Source of the DNA: Candidatus Thiodiazotropha sp. 'RUGA'
GTDB lineage: Bacteria; Pseudomonadota; Gammaproteobacteria; Chromatiales; Chromatiaceae
Assembly: GCA_016842065.1 (NCBI GenBank)
Contig: JAEPDS010000004.1
Span: 97,892 to 161,891, forward strand
Direction: 5' to 3'
DNA length: 64,000 nt
The position numbers were made by a program, and so were the translations under genes. Positions 8,793 through 18,037 of this stretch are shown here, piece by piece. Every line of letters starts with the position of its first letter. The stretch's first letter is position 1. The notes beneath the pieces were generated by a model. The model was not told where the DNA came from. It did not search any database and was given only the letters and a program-made list of their open reading frames with translations.

Positions 8793-10229
8793 CTAGCGTT
8801 CTGGGCCAATAAAAACGCTCGTTCGGCTGTTTTCCAGGACTTCACCATCACGCTCACCCCGAACTTTGAAGATGATTGGCACGCTCTCAGCCGTCAGCTT
8901 GTCTCGGGGTACCCGAACAAACACGGTGCGAGGTGTGACCTTGCCATGGCGAGAGGTGGTGACCTGATCAGCATCAACCAGAATCAGGCCTTCCAGACCT
9001 TCAGCACTGATGGTGACCGGTATGTCCTTGGTCATTTTGTTGAGGATTTTAACTGTGTATTTATTCTGAATACTACCGTCACTTTGCAATACAAAGAGTG
9101 GCTGGCGATCATGGATCACCTTGATCTCCAGCGGTGCAAGTGAGGTTAAACCGTAGGCGATACCGGCCAGCGCAAGCGTCATTATCGCGGTATAGACCCA
9201 GACTCTAGGGCGCTTGTAGAGTGGCACCGGCTTCATGTTGGCCTCAAGAGACTCAAAGGACTCATAACGAATCAGACCTGTGGGTCGGCCGATCTTCTCC
9301 ATCACCTCATCACAGGCATCGATGCAGAGTGCACACATGATACAGCCTTCCTGCTGACCATGACGGATATCCACACCCGTCGGGCAGACAGCGATGCACT
9401 GCTTGCAGTCCACACAATCACCGGTGGTCCGCTCTTCTTCCGGTTGCCCCTTCTTGATACGCCCTCTGGGCTCACCGCGATGAAAATCATAGGAGGGTAC
9501 AACGGTGGTCTTATCGATCATCACCCCTTGGATTCTGGCATAAGGACAGAGCCAGAAGCAGGCCTGCTCACGCATGTAGCCTGCCAGCACGTAGGTTCCA
9601 ACCGTAAACAGGGCAATGGTGCCATACGCCACTGAGCCGGCCTGCAGGGTAAAAATATCGCGCCAAAGGTCAAACACATCATAAAACCAGGCAACAAAAC
9701 TGATGCCTGTCAAAACTGAGATCAGCAACCAGACCAGGTGCTTGGTTAATTTGATCCTGATCTTTCTGACATTCAGAGACTCTTTTTCAAGTTTGCGTCT
9801 TTTGACCGGATTTCCTTCGAGCTTCTCTTCCAACCAGGTGAACACATCGGTCCAAACGGTCTGAAAGCAGAAGAAGCCACAATAGACCCGACCAGCCAGT
9901 GCAGTTGCCACGGCCAATAACAGGGCAAAAAACAGCAGGGTCAGTGAGAGCATCCAGAAATCCTGGGGCAGAATGGTTACACCAAGAATATGAAACTGTC
10001 TGTTAGGGATATCGAACAGTACCGCCTGACGATCACCCCACTGAAAATAGGGACCGATAAAATAGATGATCCAGAAAGAGGCCGCCAGCCATTTCAGGTT
10101 TCGCCAGTGACCACCGATACGTTTGGCATGAATCGTCTCTTCACCGGTATTCAGATGCCAATGTGCGGATTCAGCGTAAAGGTCATCCACAACCTGTTGT
10201 TTGGATGCGGTCGTATCACTTGCGCTCAA
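8793..10229 (-). CDS. ccoG: cbb3 oxidase accessory ferredoxin-type protein CcoG (RdxA/FixG)
   Basis: A 478-residue membrane iron-sulfur protein, reported in other bacteria as a Cu(II) reductase for cbb3 biogenesis. It has four or five membrane spans, the NapH-like segment CGFFCFQTVWTDVF, CFWLCPYARIQGVM, and two ferredoxin clusters (CVDCKQCIAVCPTGVDIRHG and CIMCALCIDACDEVM). A C-terminal periplasmic FixG Ig-like domain follows the last span. Translation starts at TTG 10229, eight nt behind GAGGAG. It is first in ccoGHIS, separated from the structural ccoNOQP genes by a terminator and about 330 bp, so it probably has its own promoter. Confidence 0.94.
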   Translation of the reverse strand: MSASDTTASKQQVVDDLYAESAHWHLNTGEETIHAKRIGGHWRNLKWLAASFWIIYFIGPYFQWGDRQAVLFDIPNRQFHILGVTILPQDFWMLSLTLLFFALLLAVATALAGRVYCGFFCFQTVWTDVFTWLEEKLEGNPVKRRKLEKESLNVRKIRIKLTKHLVWLLISVLTGISFVAWFYDVFDLWRDIFTLQAGSVAYGTIALFTVGTYVLAGYMREQACFWLCPYARIQGVMIDKTTVVPSYDFHRGEPRGRIKKGQPEEERTTGDCVDCKQCIAVCPTGVDIRHGQQEGCIMCALCIDACDEVMEKIGRPTGLIRYESFESLEANMKPVPLYKRPRVWVYTAIMTLALAGIAYGLTSLAPLEIKVIHDRQPLFVLQSDGSIQNKYTVKILNKMTKDIPVTISAEGLEGLILVDADQVTTSRHGKVTPRTVFVRVPRDKLTAESVPIIFKVRGERDGEVLENSRTSVFIGPER

Positions 10230-10560
10230 TGGCTCAACTCCTCTGAAGCAGCGGGGGAAAATAAGAGAAAAATGATATAGTCAGGCTTGTTATCAAGCCA
10301 TGCGATTTATCAATAAGTTAGAAGCAATTAAACAACACTCTATGGCTATTTTACAGAATAACGCCACGACTCAAAACGATTTCGGCGGCTTGGCAATGCC
10401 GGAAATCCTGAACAGTTAAAGTAGGTAACACCCTGTTTTAACGACCCAATCTGCATGAAAAAGTTGCCAAGTAAAGCTCACCCGGCAAACTAATCCCTAT
10501 TAAAGCAAGTGTTATTACAACGCAGCAGAACGCGTCAGACAGTAACTTTTAATACATAAA
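10230..10560. promoter_or_regulatory. Upstream region of ccoG with a GGCTTG/CAAGCC palindrome
   Basis: About 330 bp without a credible gene between ccoG and the cco terminator. GGCTTG-TTAT-CAAGCC at 10284-10299 is a perfect palindrome 55 bp upstream of ccoG and could be an operator or a 5' UTR hairpin. No match to TTGAT-N4-ATCAA was found here. Confidence 0.35.
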
Positions 10561-10588
10561 AAAAGGGGGGTATAAATACCCCCCTTTT
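10561..10588 (-). terminator. Rho-independent terminator of ccoNOQP
   Basis: AAAAGGGGGG and CCCCCCTTTT form a perfect ten-bp stem around an eight-nt AT loop. On the minus strand the G/C stem is followed by seven T residues. It lies 21 bp after the stop of the 41-aa gene that follows ccoP. Confidence 0.88.
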
Positions 10589-10608
10589 CAACTTAGCGTC
10601 AATCTTGT

Positions 10609-10734
10609 TCAGCTATTGTGCTTTTCCGCATCACTCTTGATGAGTTTGTTGACCTTGAAGCCCAAGAAGATGACAATCACCACGCTAATCACCACGGTGA
10701 CTATTGAACCCCAAAAAACTGCATCTCCGTTCAT
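10609..10734 (-). CDS. Small single-span membrane protein after ccoP (41 aa), candidate cbb3 subunit
   Basis: A 41-codon frame opens with ATG at 10734 behind AAGGGGATT and ends just before the cco terminator, so it is almost certainly the last gene of ccoNOQP. It encodes a short periplasmic N-terminus (MNGDAVFWG), one span rich in V and I (SIVTVVISVVIVIFLGF) and a charged tail (KVNKLIKSDAEKHNS). Pseudomonas cbb3 oxidases contain a 36-residue single-span subunit, CcoM; this protein has similar size and topology but its sequence was not matched to it. It could alternatively be an assembly or stability factor. Confidence 0.7.
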   Translation of the reverse strand: MNGDAVFWGSIVTVVISVVIVIFLGFKVNKLIKSDAEKHNS

Positions 10735-10818
10735 AGCAATCCCCTTATCTTGTAACCGTGTGAGTTTCCATGCTCACACGGCCATGGTGAAAAAAATGCT
10801 TTGTCGGCTTTAAAAGCC

Positions 10819-11670
10819 TTATTGTCCGCCACCGAATCTGTGGACATAGACAGCAAGCTTTTTGATGTCATCCTCTGACAGACGACCACCGAAAGCCGGC
10901 ATAACAGCATCACGAGTCTTAGGCTCAGTTGCGTCATTTACTCCGTACTTGATGGAGTATTTGATGCTGTCGAGCAGGGTCTCACCTTCAGCGGGCATAA
11001 AACGATAGATGCCATCGGTCAGATTGGCTGAACCGAGTACGGCCATGCCTTTACCGTCCATACCATGACAGGCGATACAACCCTTCTGAGTGAAGTTAGG
11101 ATCAGAAGTGGGGTTACCAGCCATGATGGCTTCAGACAAGCTGTCGATCTCTGCATCCGAGAGGATCTTGCCGTGGGCGGTCATGATGCCCTTACGACCC
11201 ATGGTGATCGTCTGCTGAATGTTGTCGACACCACCACCGTAGAGCCAATCGTCGTCAGCCAGCACAGGATAGCCGGGGCCACCCTGACCACCGCCACCAT
11301 GACAGGCCGCACAGTTGTCACCAAACAGCACCTTCGCAGAAGCGATGGTGTATTGGGTCAGAGCAGGTGTTGCCAGAATCTCTTTGGCTGACATGCCCTT
11401 GATCTGGGTTTCGAACTCGGCACGTACCGCTTCAACCTCGTCCACACCCTTCTTGTACTCATCCATCTGACTCCAACCCATGATGCCCTGAGTAGGCTCC
11501 TGACCTACAGGCCACATGGGATAGAGAACGCCGTAGGCAATCCACCAGATTACCGATGCCCAGAAGGCGATCATCCACCACCGTGGAGGAGGGTTACTCA
11601 GCTCCCGGAGGTTGTCGTCCCAAATATGTCCGGTGTTGTTTTCACCCGGAAAAGGATTATTTTCCGCCAT
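10819..11670 (-). CDS. ccoP: cbb3 oxidase subunit III, dihaem cytochrome c CcoP
   Basis: The membrane-anchored dihaem cytochrome c that passes electrons from soluble donors to CcoO. The start at 11670 (MAENNPFPGEN) is preferred over an upstream in-frame start because it has GGAG nearby and gives the normal N-terminus; it lies inside the end of ccoQ. The 283 residues show one or two N-terminal spans (WWMIAFWASVIWWIAYGVLYP), then haem sites CAACH at 120-124 and CIACH at 198-202, with methionine axial ligands likely in GIMTAHG and AVMPAFGG. Confidence 0.95.
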   Translation of the reverse strand: MAENNPFPGENNTGHIWDDNLRELSNPPPRWWMIAFWASVIWWIAYGVLYPMWPVGQEPTQGIMGWSQMDEYKKGVDEVEAVRAEFETQIKGMSAKEILATPALTQYTIASAKVLFGDNCAACHGGGGQGGPGYPVLADDDWLYGGGVDNIQQTITMGRKGIMTAHGKILSDAEIDSLSEAIMAGNPTSDPNFTQKGCIACHGMDGKGMAVLGSANLTDGIYRFMPAEGETLLDSIKYSIKYGVNDATEPKTRDAVMPAFGGRLSEDDIKKLAVYVHRFGGGQ

Positions 11671-11863
11671 TTTTATCTCCGCTATCAATTGCATCATCGT
11701 CCATCGGGATAAAGCGATTCTTTTCAAGCTTATCCTTGTTCTTTGGACGTAGCGCGTAGAAATATACGCCTATCATCAGGAAGAAGGTGACCACCGTCAT
11801 GATCATGCCGATCCAATCGTTGGTGGTCATCGCCTCCCAATTAGTTGAAAAGTACTCTTTCAT
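11657..11863 (-). CDS. ccoQ: cbb3 oxidase subunit IV CcoQ
   Basis: A 68-residue single-span protein (DWIGMIMTVVTFFLMIGVYFYALRP) with a charged C-terminus, the usual CcoQ/FixQ form that stabilises the CcoP interaction with the core. Its ATG shares a base with the ccoO stop codon (TAATG) and its last 14 bp overlap the start of ccoP, showing tight translational coupling. The C-terminus (DDDAIDSGDKNGGK) is longer than in some homologues. Confidence 0.92.
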   Translation of the reverse strand: MKEYFSTNWEAMTTNDWIGMIMTVVTFFLMIGVYFYALRPKNKDKLEKNRFIPMDDDAIDSGDKNGGK

Positions 11864-12576
11864 TACTGACGATAGACTTTGTTTTCGTCCAAAGTAGCCA
11901 TGGTGCCCAGAACCTGCAGGTAGGCTACCATCGCATCTTCTTCAGTCTTGCCCGCCAGTTCTGCGTTTGCAGTGGCGATATCTTCATCGGTGTATGGAAC
12001 ACCCACAAGACGCATGGCTTTAAAACGACTTGCCATATCCTTGCCCTCGATCATGTTGTCTTTCAACCAAGGGTAGTTAGGCATGACGGACTCTGGTACC
12101 ACAGAGCGTGGCGCACGCAGATGCTTGCGATGCCAGTCATCTGAATATTTGCCACCGAGACGGGCAAAATCAGGACCGGTACGCTTGGAGCCCCACTGGA
12201 ACGGATGGTCGTACATGGACTCGGAAGCCAGTGAGTAGTGACCATAACGCTCTTTCTCATCACGGAAAGGACGCACCATCTGAGAGTGGCAGGTATAGCA
12301 GCCTTCTTTCAGATAGATATCACGTCCAGCCAGCTCAAGTGAAGTATACGGACGCATACCATCACCAGGCTTGTGATCATGCAGAGTCTGACCTGGCTGA
12401 CGCTGCCAGAGCAGTTCAGGCGCTGCATTGTGCTCCATGGTGTTCTTCATGGTGAAAAGCGGAACAATTTCGACCAGACCACCTACTGAGAGGGATATAG
12501 CCAGAATGATCAGGAGCAGCCAGATGTTTTTCTCCATCTTCTCCTGAAGGCTTACAGATTTGTTATCATTCGCCAT
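11863..12576 (-). CDS. ccoO: cbb3 oxidase subunit II, monohaem cytochrome c CcoO
   Basis: A 237-residue membrane-anchored monohaem cytochrome c that receives electrons from CcoP and gives them to the CcoN haem b. There is one N-terminal span ([24 protein letters not shown]), a haem site CYTCH in [13 protein letters not shown], and the family patterns [11 protein letters not shown] and KRTGPDLAR-like [19 protein letters not shown]. The methionine axial ligand is probably in [11 protein letters not shown]. It sits 20 bp after ccoN and is joined to ccoQ by TAATG. Confidence 0.96.
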   Translation of the reverse strand: MANDNKSVSLQEKMEKNIWLLLIILAISLSVGGLVEIVPLFTMKNTMEHNAAPELLWQRQPGQTLHDHKPGDGMRPYTSLELAGRDIYLKEGCYTCHSQMVRPFRDEKERYGHYSLASESMYDHPFQWGSKRTGPDFARLGGKYSDDWHRKHLRAPRSVVPESVMPNYPWLKDNMIEGKDMASRFKAMRLVGVPYTDEDIATANAELAGKTEEDAMVAYLQVLGTMATLDENKVYRQ

Positions 12577-12595
12577 TTTGCGAAACCCCCTTAAA

Positions 12596-14029
12596 TTAAG
12601 CTGTAGCCGCAGCGGTGCGGGCTTGTTGCAAACTACCTTCGCTTGACGCTTTAGCGACAGTCATAAGGATGTTGATCAGCATCATTACAGCACCAAGCAG
12701 GAAGATCGCACCACCGATCGCACGCATGGCGTAGTAGGGATGCATCGCTTCAACAGATTCCGCAAAGGTGTAAGCCAGGGTGCCGTACTCATCATAGGCA
12801 CGCCACATCAGGCCCTGCATGATACCGGAGACCCACATCGCAACGACGTAGATAACCGCACCGATGGTTGCTGTCCAGAAGTGAGCATTGATCAGCTTGG
12901 TTGACCACATTTCAGTGTGGAAGGTACGCACCATCAGGTGGTAGATCGCACCGATGGCAACCATGGCTACCCAACCCAGAGCACCGGAGTGTACGTGACC
13001 TACGGTCCAGTCGGTGTAGTGAGAGAGGGCGTTAACAGTCTTCAGCGACATGACCGGACCTTCGAAGGTGGACATGGCGTAGAAGGCCAGAGACATGATC
13101 ATGAAACGCAGAACGTAGTCGGTACGCAGCTTGTCCCAGGCACCGGACAGGGTCATCATGCCGTTTACAGCACCACCCCATGAAGGAATGATCATGGCCA
13201 GAGAGACAGCGGCACCAAGAGAGCCGGTCCAGTCAGGCAGTGCGGTGTATTGCAGATGGTGAGCACCCAGCCATACATAACCGAACATCAGCGCCCAGAA
13301 GTGGATGACTGACAGACGATAGGAGTAGACGGGACGACCAGCCTGTTTGGGTACGAAGTAGTACATGATACCGAGGAAGCCAGCAGTCAGGTAGAAACCT
13401 ACCGCGTTATGTCCCCACCACCACTGAACCATAGCATCCTGAACACCGGAGAAGACAGAGTAGGATCTGAACAGATCAACCGGGATAGCCAGGCTGTTGA
13501 CCACATGCAGGTAGGTAATCATCACCATCATACCCAGGAAGAACCAGTTGGATACGTAGATGTGAGATGACTTTCTGGTGGCCAGGGTCATGATGAAGTT
13601 GAATGAATAGGCCAACCAGACGACCGCGATCGCCAGATCGATCGGCCACTCCAGCTCTGCGTACTCTTTACCAGAGGTGATACCAAGAGGCAGGGTAACA
13701 ACGGCGGATACGATGATCAGGTTCCAACCGATGAAAACAAACCAGGCCAGTTTGTCACTCCAGAGTCTAACGCCACAAGTCCGCTGGACACTGTAATATG
13801 ATGTCGCCATCAACGCACAGCCACCAAACGCAAAGATAACAGCGTTGGTATGGAGCGGACGAAGCCGTCCAAATGTAATGTATGGTGAATCAAAATTCAG
13901 AACCGGCCAGGCTAGCTCGGCGGCGATATACACACCTACTAATGCGCCTACTACTAAGTAGACGACGGCCATGACGGTAAACCAGCGTACAACATCGAAG
14001 TTGTATTTTTGCTCGGCTGCGGCGTCCAT
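12596..14029 (-). CDS. ccoN: cbb3 oxidase subunit I, catalytic CcoN
   Basis: The 477-residue, twelve-span haem-copper oxidase subunit that reduces oxygen with high affinity. Haem and copper ligands are visible: [13 protein letters not shown] (haem b), [13 protein letters not shown] (CuB), [13 protein letters not shown] (CuB pair) and HVHSGALGW (haem b and b3). The short length and absence of the Tyr-His motif of other oxidases in the sixth helix place it in the C (cbb3) family. Start ATG 14029 follows a strong GAGGGGGG site. It opens ccoNOQP. An FNR-type box about 220 bp upstream fits micro-oxic induction. Confidence 0.97.
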   Translation of the reverse strand: MDAAAEQKYNFDVVRWFTVMAVVYLVVGALVGVYIAAELAWPVLNFDSPYITFGRLRPLHTNAVIFAFGGCALMATSYYSVQRTCGVRLWSDKLAWFVFIGWNLIIVSAVVTLPLGITSGKEYAELEWPIDLAIAVVWLAYSFNFIMTLATRKSSHIYVSNWFFLGMMVMITYLHVVNSLAIPVDLFRSYSVFSGVQDAMVQWWWGHNAVGFYLTAGFLGIMYYFVPKQAGRPVYSYRLSVIHFWALMFGYVWLGAHHLQYTALPDWTGSLGAAVSLAMIIPSWGGAVNGMMTLSGAWDKLRTDYVLRFMIMSLAFYAMSTFEGPVMSLKTVNALSHYTDWTVGHVHSGALGWVAMVAIGAIYHLMVRTFHTEMWSTKLINAHFWTATIGAVIYVVAMWVSGIMQGLMWRAYDEYGTLAYTFAESVEAMHPYYAMRAIGGAIFLLGAVMMLINILMTVAKASSEGSLQQARTAAATA

Positions 14030-14661
14030 GTACCCCCCTCTTAAAACAAATAATTGAACAAAACTTTAAAGATTTTTAGTTGAGACTTTCCCAACAGGTA
14101 CAACTGTGTCAAATGACACAATTGCAGCGTGACATATATCACTCTTAATTGGATCAGATGTCAATACGAATTAGCCTATAACCCATCAAAGCAAATATTA
14201 CACAACTATTTGTTTTAATTAACATTTATCCACTATAGTGATTAATTGACTCAGATCAAAGAAATCATAAATAAACAAAATTCTGCAATTACAAGACGAA
14301 CTCTTTAAAACTGCTACTGACAAACCTGTTTAAAAAAGTTTTGCCTATGGATGAAAAACAAATAAAAACAAAATATTGATTGATAATCACTCTCACTAAA
14401 AAACGATGTTTTGAAATTTCTATAAGATTGCTCTGAAGAGCATTTACCTAATAACCAATACTAATCCGCACATAAGATAATCAATGGGACACGCGCGTCT
14501 TAAAACGCAAAATCACTGCGCAAGAAGAGAAGTCTGGTGATGCCAAATAAACATTGGGTAACGTCGAGTGGTGCAATTCAAAAAGCATTCGCACCGATTG
14601 ACATAACAGAGGAAACTGGTTGGTTTTGTTTTAGGGCCTGTTAACACTCATCCAATCGGCC
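14030..14661 (-). promoter_or_regulatory. ccoN upstream region (632 bp, AT-rich)
   Basis: No credible gene lies between fnr and ccoN. The DNA is conspicuously AT-rich from 14040 to 14470, as expected of a promoter region, and contains the FNR-type box and, at its far end, one copy of the GGGCCTGTTAAC repeat. Confidence 0.6.
14246..14259 (-). promoter_or_regulatory. FNR/ANR-type operator upstream of ccoNOQP
   Basis: The minus strand reads TTGAT-CTGA-GTCAA, one mismatch from the FNR consensus TTGAT-N4-ATCAA. Placed at -41.5 it predicts a transcript start about 215-180 nt before ccoN. The fnr gene is immediately upstream. Confidence 0.65.
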
Positions 14662-14664
14662 CTA
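14632..14664. repeat. Solo copy of the GGGCCTGTTAAC repeat, overlapping the fnr stop
   Basis: TAGGGCC at 14632-14638 and GGCCCTA at 14658-14664 flank TGTTAACACTCATCCAATC. The final CTA is, on the minus strand, the TAG stop codon of fnr. It looks like one end of the longer elements at 3110 and 62764. Confidence 0.75.
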
Positions 14665-15402
14665 GACCAAGGTGACTTTTTGCAGGCCTTCCGGATTAAC
14701 GACTTTCAAAACGTGTTTGCTGATTCCAATCAAACCATAATTTTGAAATCGGGTGAGGGTTCGACTCACCGTCTCGCGCGCCAAACCAAGATAACTGGCA
14801 ATATCACTTCTGGACATGCTGAGACCGAGTTGATACTGAGACAAGCCGCGCATTCCACATCGGGCTGAAAGATTCAGGATGAAGGCGGCCAATCGCTGCT
14901 CTGCGTTCTGCTGTATCAAAGAGCTGGTGACCAGATGGTTGATGCTGACCTCCTCACCGAGCATGCGGATCAGCGCGCCTTGCAACATCTCATTGCCTCG
15001 TCCGGATTGGGGCATCTGATCCAGATCCATCCTGCAAATAGCGCTCTCTTCCAGCGCTCTGACCGTGAATGAGTGGAGCCTGCGGGCGATCCCTTCAGCA
15101 CCGATCAGATCCCCTGGTAGATAGAATCCCACCACCCGCTCTTTGCCGGACAGATCAACACTGATCGCTTTGAATGATCCGGATTTGACCGCAAACAGAG
15201 CAGAAAAAGGCTGTTTTGCGGAGAACAGCAACGCCCCGCGCTGCATCGGCTGGCGTCGCCTCAATACCAGTTTCGAGTCGGCCAGATCGCTTGCTCCATA
15301 GTCGACCACCTGACAGAGTGGATCCAAACCGCAATCACAACAAGCCACCTCCTGCCGGGAAGGATCATCCACCTCTGCTTGTTGACAAAAGGTCTGCATC
15401 AC
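14662..15402 (-). CDS. fnr: FNR-family oxygen-sensing transcription regulator
   Basis: A 246-residue Crp/Fnr regulator. The N-terminus has C21-x2-C24-x5-C30, the same spacing as the cluster cysteines of E. coli FNR, and a fourth cysteine lies in ESAICRMD near residue 125, so a 4Fe-4S oxygen sensor is expected. A cyclic-nucleotide-like beta barrel (LFAVKSGSFKAISVD, GFYLPGDLIGAEGI) and a winged HTH follow, with recognition helix RETVSRTLTRF; the E-x2-S-R pattern predicts TTGAT half-sites, matching the box before ccoN. It starts nine bp after rpoS, an unusual tandem. The stop codon is provided by a dispersed repeat. Confidence 0.94.
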   Translation of the reverse strand: MMQTFCQQAEVDDPSRQEVACCDCGLDPLCQVVDYGASDLADSKLVLRRRQPMQRGALLFSAKQPFSALFAVKSGSFKAISVDLSGKERVVGFYLPGDLIGAEGIARRLHSFTVRALEESAICRMDLDQMPQSGRGNEMLQGALIRMLGEEVSINHLVTSSLIQQNAEQRLAAFILNLSARCGMRGLSQYQLGLSMSRSDIASYLGLARETVSRTLTRFQNYGLIGISKHVLKVVNPEGLQKVTLV

Positions 15403-15410
15403 AACCCAAT

Positions 15411-16412
15411 CTATTTAAAGATCGACTCGACCGAGAACCCATCCCGCTCGAGTATATCCCTCAGTCGACGTAACGCATCCATCTGTATCTGTCTTACCCG
15501 CTCCCTGGTCACGCCCAGCTCATTCGCGACCTGTTCCAATGTGGAGTTCTCATAGCCGTGCAGACCAAAACGTCGCTCTACCACTTCTCTCTGTTTGTCA
15601 TTCAATTTGCTCAACCAACGATCCAGATTGGCATTCAGACCGTCGTTCTGAATATCTACCGTCGGGTCCTGGTTCTTCTCATCCGCAATGGTATCCAACA
15701 GCGGCTTGTCAGCATCCTTACCGAATGGGGTATCCACCGAGGTGACACGCTCATTCAAACCAAGCATGCGTTTGACTTCGTCGATTGGTCGATCGAGCAG
15801 ATCGGCTATCTCTTCGGAGCTGGGTTCATGGTCCAGGGTTTGGGCCAGCTTACGGGCCGCTCTGAGATAGACATTGATCTCCTTCACCACATGAATCGGT
15901 AAACGAATTGTCCTGGTCTGATTCATGATGGCCCGTTCGATGGTCTGCCGAATCCACCAGGTGGCGTAGGTTGAAAAGCGGAAGCCGCGTTCAGGATCGA
16001 ATTTTTCCACCGCCCTGATCAGACCGAGATTACCCTCTTCGATCAAATCGAGCAGCGCCAGCCCCCGATTCATATAGCGCCTGGCGATTTTAACCACCAG
16101 ACGTAAGTTACTCTCAATCATCCGCTGCCTGGCCGACTGATCCCCTTTCTGTGCCAGCCTGGCAAAATAAACCTCTTCCTCTGCTGTCAGCAGTTTGGAG
16201 ATACCAATCTCGTTGAGATAGAGCCGGGTTGCATCCATTTGCGCATCCCCAGCTTCAGCCGCCTTGGGTTTCAGGGCTTCTGTGACTTCGGGTTTCTCCA
16301 GTACCGCTTCAGGCTCAGGTTGGTCCTCATTCAGACTCAGATCCTGATCATCCAGATCTTCGAGAACGGCATCGCTATCTGTCTCTGCCGATTCATCAGG
16401 ATTGTTACTCAT
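15411..16412 (-). CDS. rpoS: RNA polymerase sigma factor RpoS
   Basis: Stationary-phase sigma-38. The protein (about 333 residues) has an acidic N-terminal extension, region 1.2 ([12 protein letters not shown]), region 2 with [23 protein letters not shown] and [17 protein letters not shown] (-10 recognition), region 3, and region 4 with the [23 protein letters not shown] (-35 recognition). Region 2 is nearly identical to E. coli RpoS, and the context (nlpD immediately upstream) separates it from RpoD and RpoH. The ATG at 16412 has GGAG upstream. As in enterics, an rpoS promoter inside nlpD is likely but not read directly. Confidence 0.96.
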   Translation of the reverse strand: MSNNPDESAETDSDAVLEDLDDQDLSLNEDQPEPEAVLEKPEVTEALKPKAAEAGDAQMDATRLYLNEIGISKLLTAEEEVYFARLAQKGDQSARQRMIESNLRLVVKIARRYMNRGLALLDLIEEGNLGLIRAVEKFDPERGFRFSTYATWWIRQTIERAIMNQTRTIRLPIHVVKEINVYLRAARKLAQTLDHEPSSEEIADLLDRPIDEVKRMLGLNERVTSVDTPFGKDADKPLLDTIADEKNQDPTVDIQNDGLNANLDRWLSKLNDKQREVVERRFGLHGYENSTLEQVANELGVTRERVRQIQMDALRRLRDILERDGFSVESIFK

Positions 16413-16509
16413 CACTCATCTCCATTGGTCGAACCGTGCCCAGGCGTTATCGATCTGTCATGTCACTCCCAAATCCGAACGCTAAAGCCAGTCCAGCTAT
16501 CGTAATTAT

Positions 16510-17415
16510 CTATTTTCTTGGTAGCAGCGGCAGGGGATTGATCGGCTTCCCCTGTTTTCTGATCTCAAAATGCAGTACCGGTTGACCACCGCTGTGTGGC
16601 GAACCCATGTGCGCCACTATATCGCCTTTGGCGAGATTATCACCCTCTTTTACCAGCAGTTTTCGATTGTATCCATAGGCACTCAGATAATTCTTGTCAT
16701 GCTTGATGATGACCAGATTGCCGTAACCGACCAATCCACCGCCGGCATACACCACTCGGCCAGCCTCAGCGGCCTTGATTGGCTGGCCGATCTGCCCACC
16801 GATCCGAACGCCTTTACGATTCTGATCAGAGGATGAAAAAGTCTGCACCACTCTTCCTTTGGTCGGCCAACTCCAGGCTAACTTAATGCGCTTTTTCTGA
16901 TTTGTGGCGACACTTTTTTTGACTGGAGCTGATTTAGCCGGTATTGGTTTAGGCGGTGGTTTGGTGACCTGTCTGGCAACCGGTGTTGTGGGTTGAGCCT
17001 TTTTTACCACTTTTTTCACTGGAGTGGGGACGCTTGGTTGCCGCTGCCTGGTTTTACGCACTTCAGGCGGTTTAAGGCGCAGCCGCTGTCCCGGGTAGAT
17101 CGAATAGTTGGGCGCTTTAATGCCATTCCAGGCGGCCAGATGCTCATGTTCCAGATAGTGGCGCCAGGCAATCGAATAGAGTGTATCCCCAGGTTGCACC
17201 AGATAGTATGTCCTGGACGATTTATACCGGTTTGCAGGCGGGCTGACCGGTTTGTTGGACGGTGTTGTGGTTGCCCCCTGTTGGGAGGGGCTGAGCGCAC
17301 GATTGTAGACCGGCGCGCTGCCTTTGGTGGAACAGGCGCTGACACCAATCAGCAGACAGAGCAGCATCACAGGGAGTACCAGGGATAGGCCAGTCGAACG
17401 GCTGCTCTCTCTCAT
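16510..17415 (-). CDS. nlpD: LysM/LytM-domain lipoprotein NlpD
   Basis: Outer-membrane lipoprotein that activates the amidase AmiC at the division site. The lipobox GVSAC puts the lipidated cysteine at about residue 28. A LysM domain (YLVQPGDTLYSIAWRHYLEHE) is followed by a long basic Pro/Lys linker and a C-terminal M23 (LytM) domain. Catalytic residues are degenerate: the usual Y-A-H-L is SAYGYN and only LHFEI of the H-x-H motif remains, as expected for a regulator rather than a peptidase. It lies between yqaA and rpoS in the classic order. Confidence 0.93.
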   Translation of the reverse strand: MRESSRSTGLSLVLPVMLLCLLIGVSACSTKGSAPVYNRALSPSQQGATTTPSNKPVSPPANRYKSSRTYYLVQPGDTLYSIAWRHYLEHEHLAAWNGIKAPNYSIYPGQRLRLKPPEVRKTRQRQPSVPTPVKKVVKKAQPTTPVARQVTKPPPKPIPAKSAPVKKSVATNQKKRIKLAWSWPTKGRVVQTFSSSDQNRKGVRIGGQIGQPIKAAEAGRVVYAGGGLVGYGNLVIIKHDKNYLSAYGYNRKLLVKEGDNLAKGDIVAHMGSPHSGGQPVLHFEIRKQGKPINPLPLLPRK

Positions 17416-17461
17416 AGGCAATACTGGGTCCGTTTTGCTCTGCTCACACTCAGACTCCCCT

Positions 17462-18037
17462 TTATTTCAGGAATATGAACAACAATACAAATGCCACCAC
17501 CATTATCCACCCGAGCCGGTCCACGTAGCGGTGCAGAGCCCTCTCCATGCGGGCCCCACCCCAGGCCATCAATGCGGCCACCAGGAAAAACCGGGCTCCC
17601 CGACCGATCAGCGAAGCAATCACAAAAGGGATGAACGACATCGCCACAACGCCTGCAGTGATGGTAAAAATCTTGTAGGGAATCGGAGAGAATCCCGCCA
17701 GAAAAACCGCCCAGAACCCCCAACGGCCAAACCAATCCTTAGCCGCGAGATAGCCCTCCCAATAGCCCCAATCCCTGAGTAGCGGTTCAATCAGATCGAA
17801 GGCAAACAGACCGATCAAATAACCCAGAATGCCGCCGACAACTGAGGCCACCGTGGTCAAACCGGCAAAAAACCAGGCCCTCGAGGGTTCCGCCATGCTC
17901 ATCGGCGCCAGCATCACATCGGGCGGAATCGGAAAAAAAGAGGACTCAGCAAAACTCAGTCCGGCAAGATAACGAGGCGCATGGGGGTGTCTGGACCATT
18001 TCATCGTACGCGCATACAAGGATGAAAAGAGTCTCAC
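17462..18037 (-). CDS. yqaA: YqaA/DedA-like (SNARE-associated) membrane protein
   Basis: A 191-residue protein with about five membrane spans of the YqaA family, related to DedA/VTT proteins linked to membrane lipid handling. The family features are seen: FAESSFFPIPPDVMLAPM near residue 30 and FLAGFSPIPYKIFTITAGVVAM near 115, with SLIGRGARFF after it. It starts at GTG 18037 with a one-base overlap with the pcm stop (TAGTG), so it is translationally coupled. Function is inferred from the family only. Confidence 0.88.
   Translation of the reverse strand: MRLFSSLYARTMKWSRHPHAPRYLAGLSFAESSFFPIPPDVMLAPMSMAEPSRAWFFAGLTTVASVVGGILGYLIGLFAFDLIEPLLRDWGYWEGYLAAKDWFGRWGFWAVFLAGFSPIPYKIFTITAGVVAMSFIPFVIASLIGRGARFFLVAALMAWGGARMERALHRYVDRLGWIMVVAFVLLFIFLK

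Noticed and set aside
10284-10299. FNR box upstream of ccoG
   Set aside because: The palindrome has TTG and CAA only four nt apart, not the eight of an FNR site.
10342-10419. A 25-codon plus-strand frame upstream of ccoG
   Set aside because: No ribosome site and no operon context.
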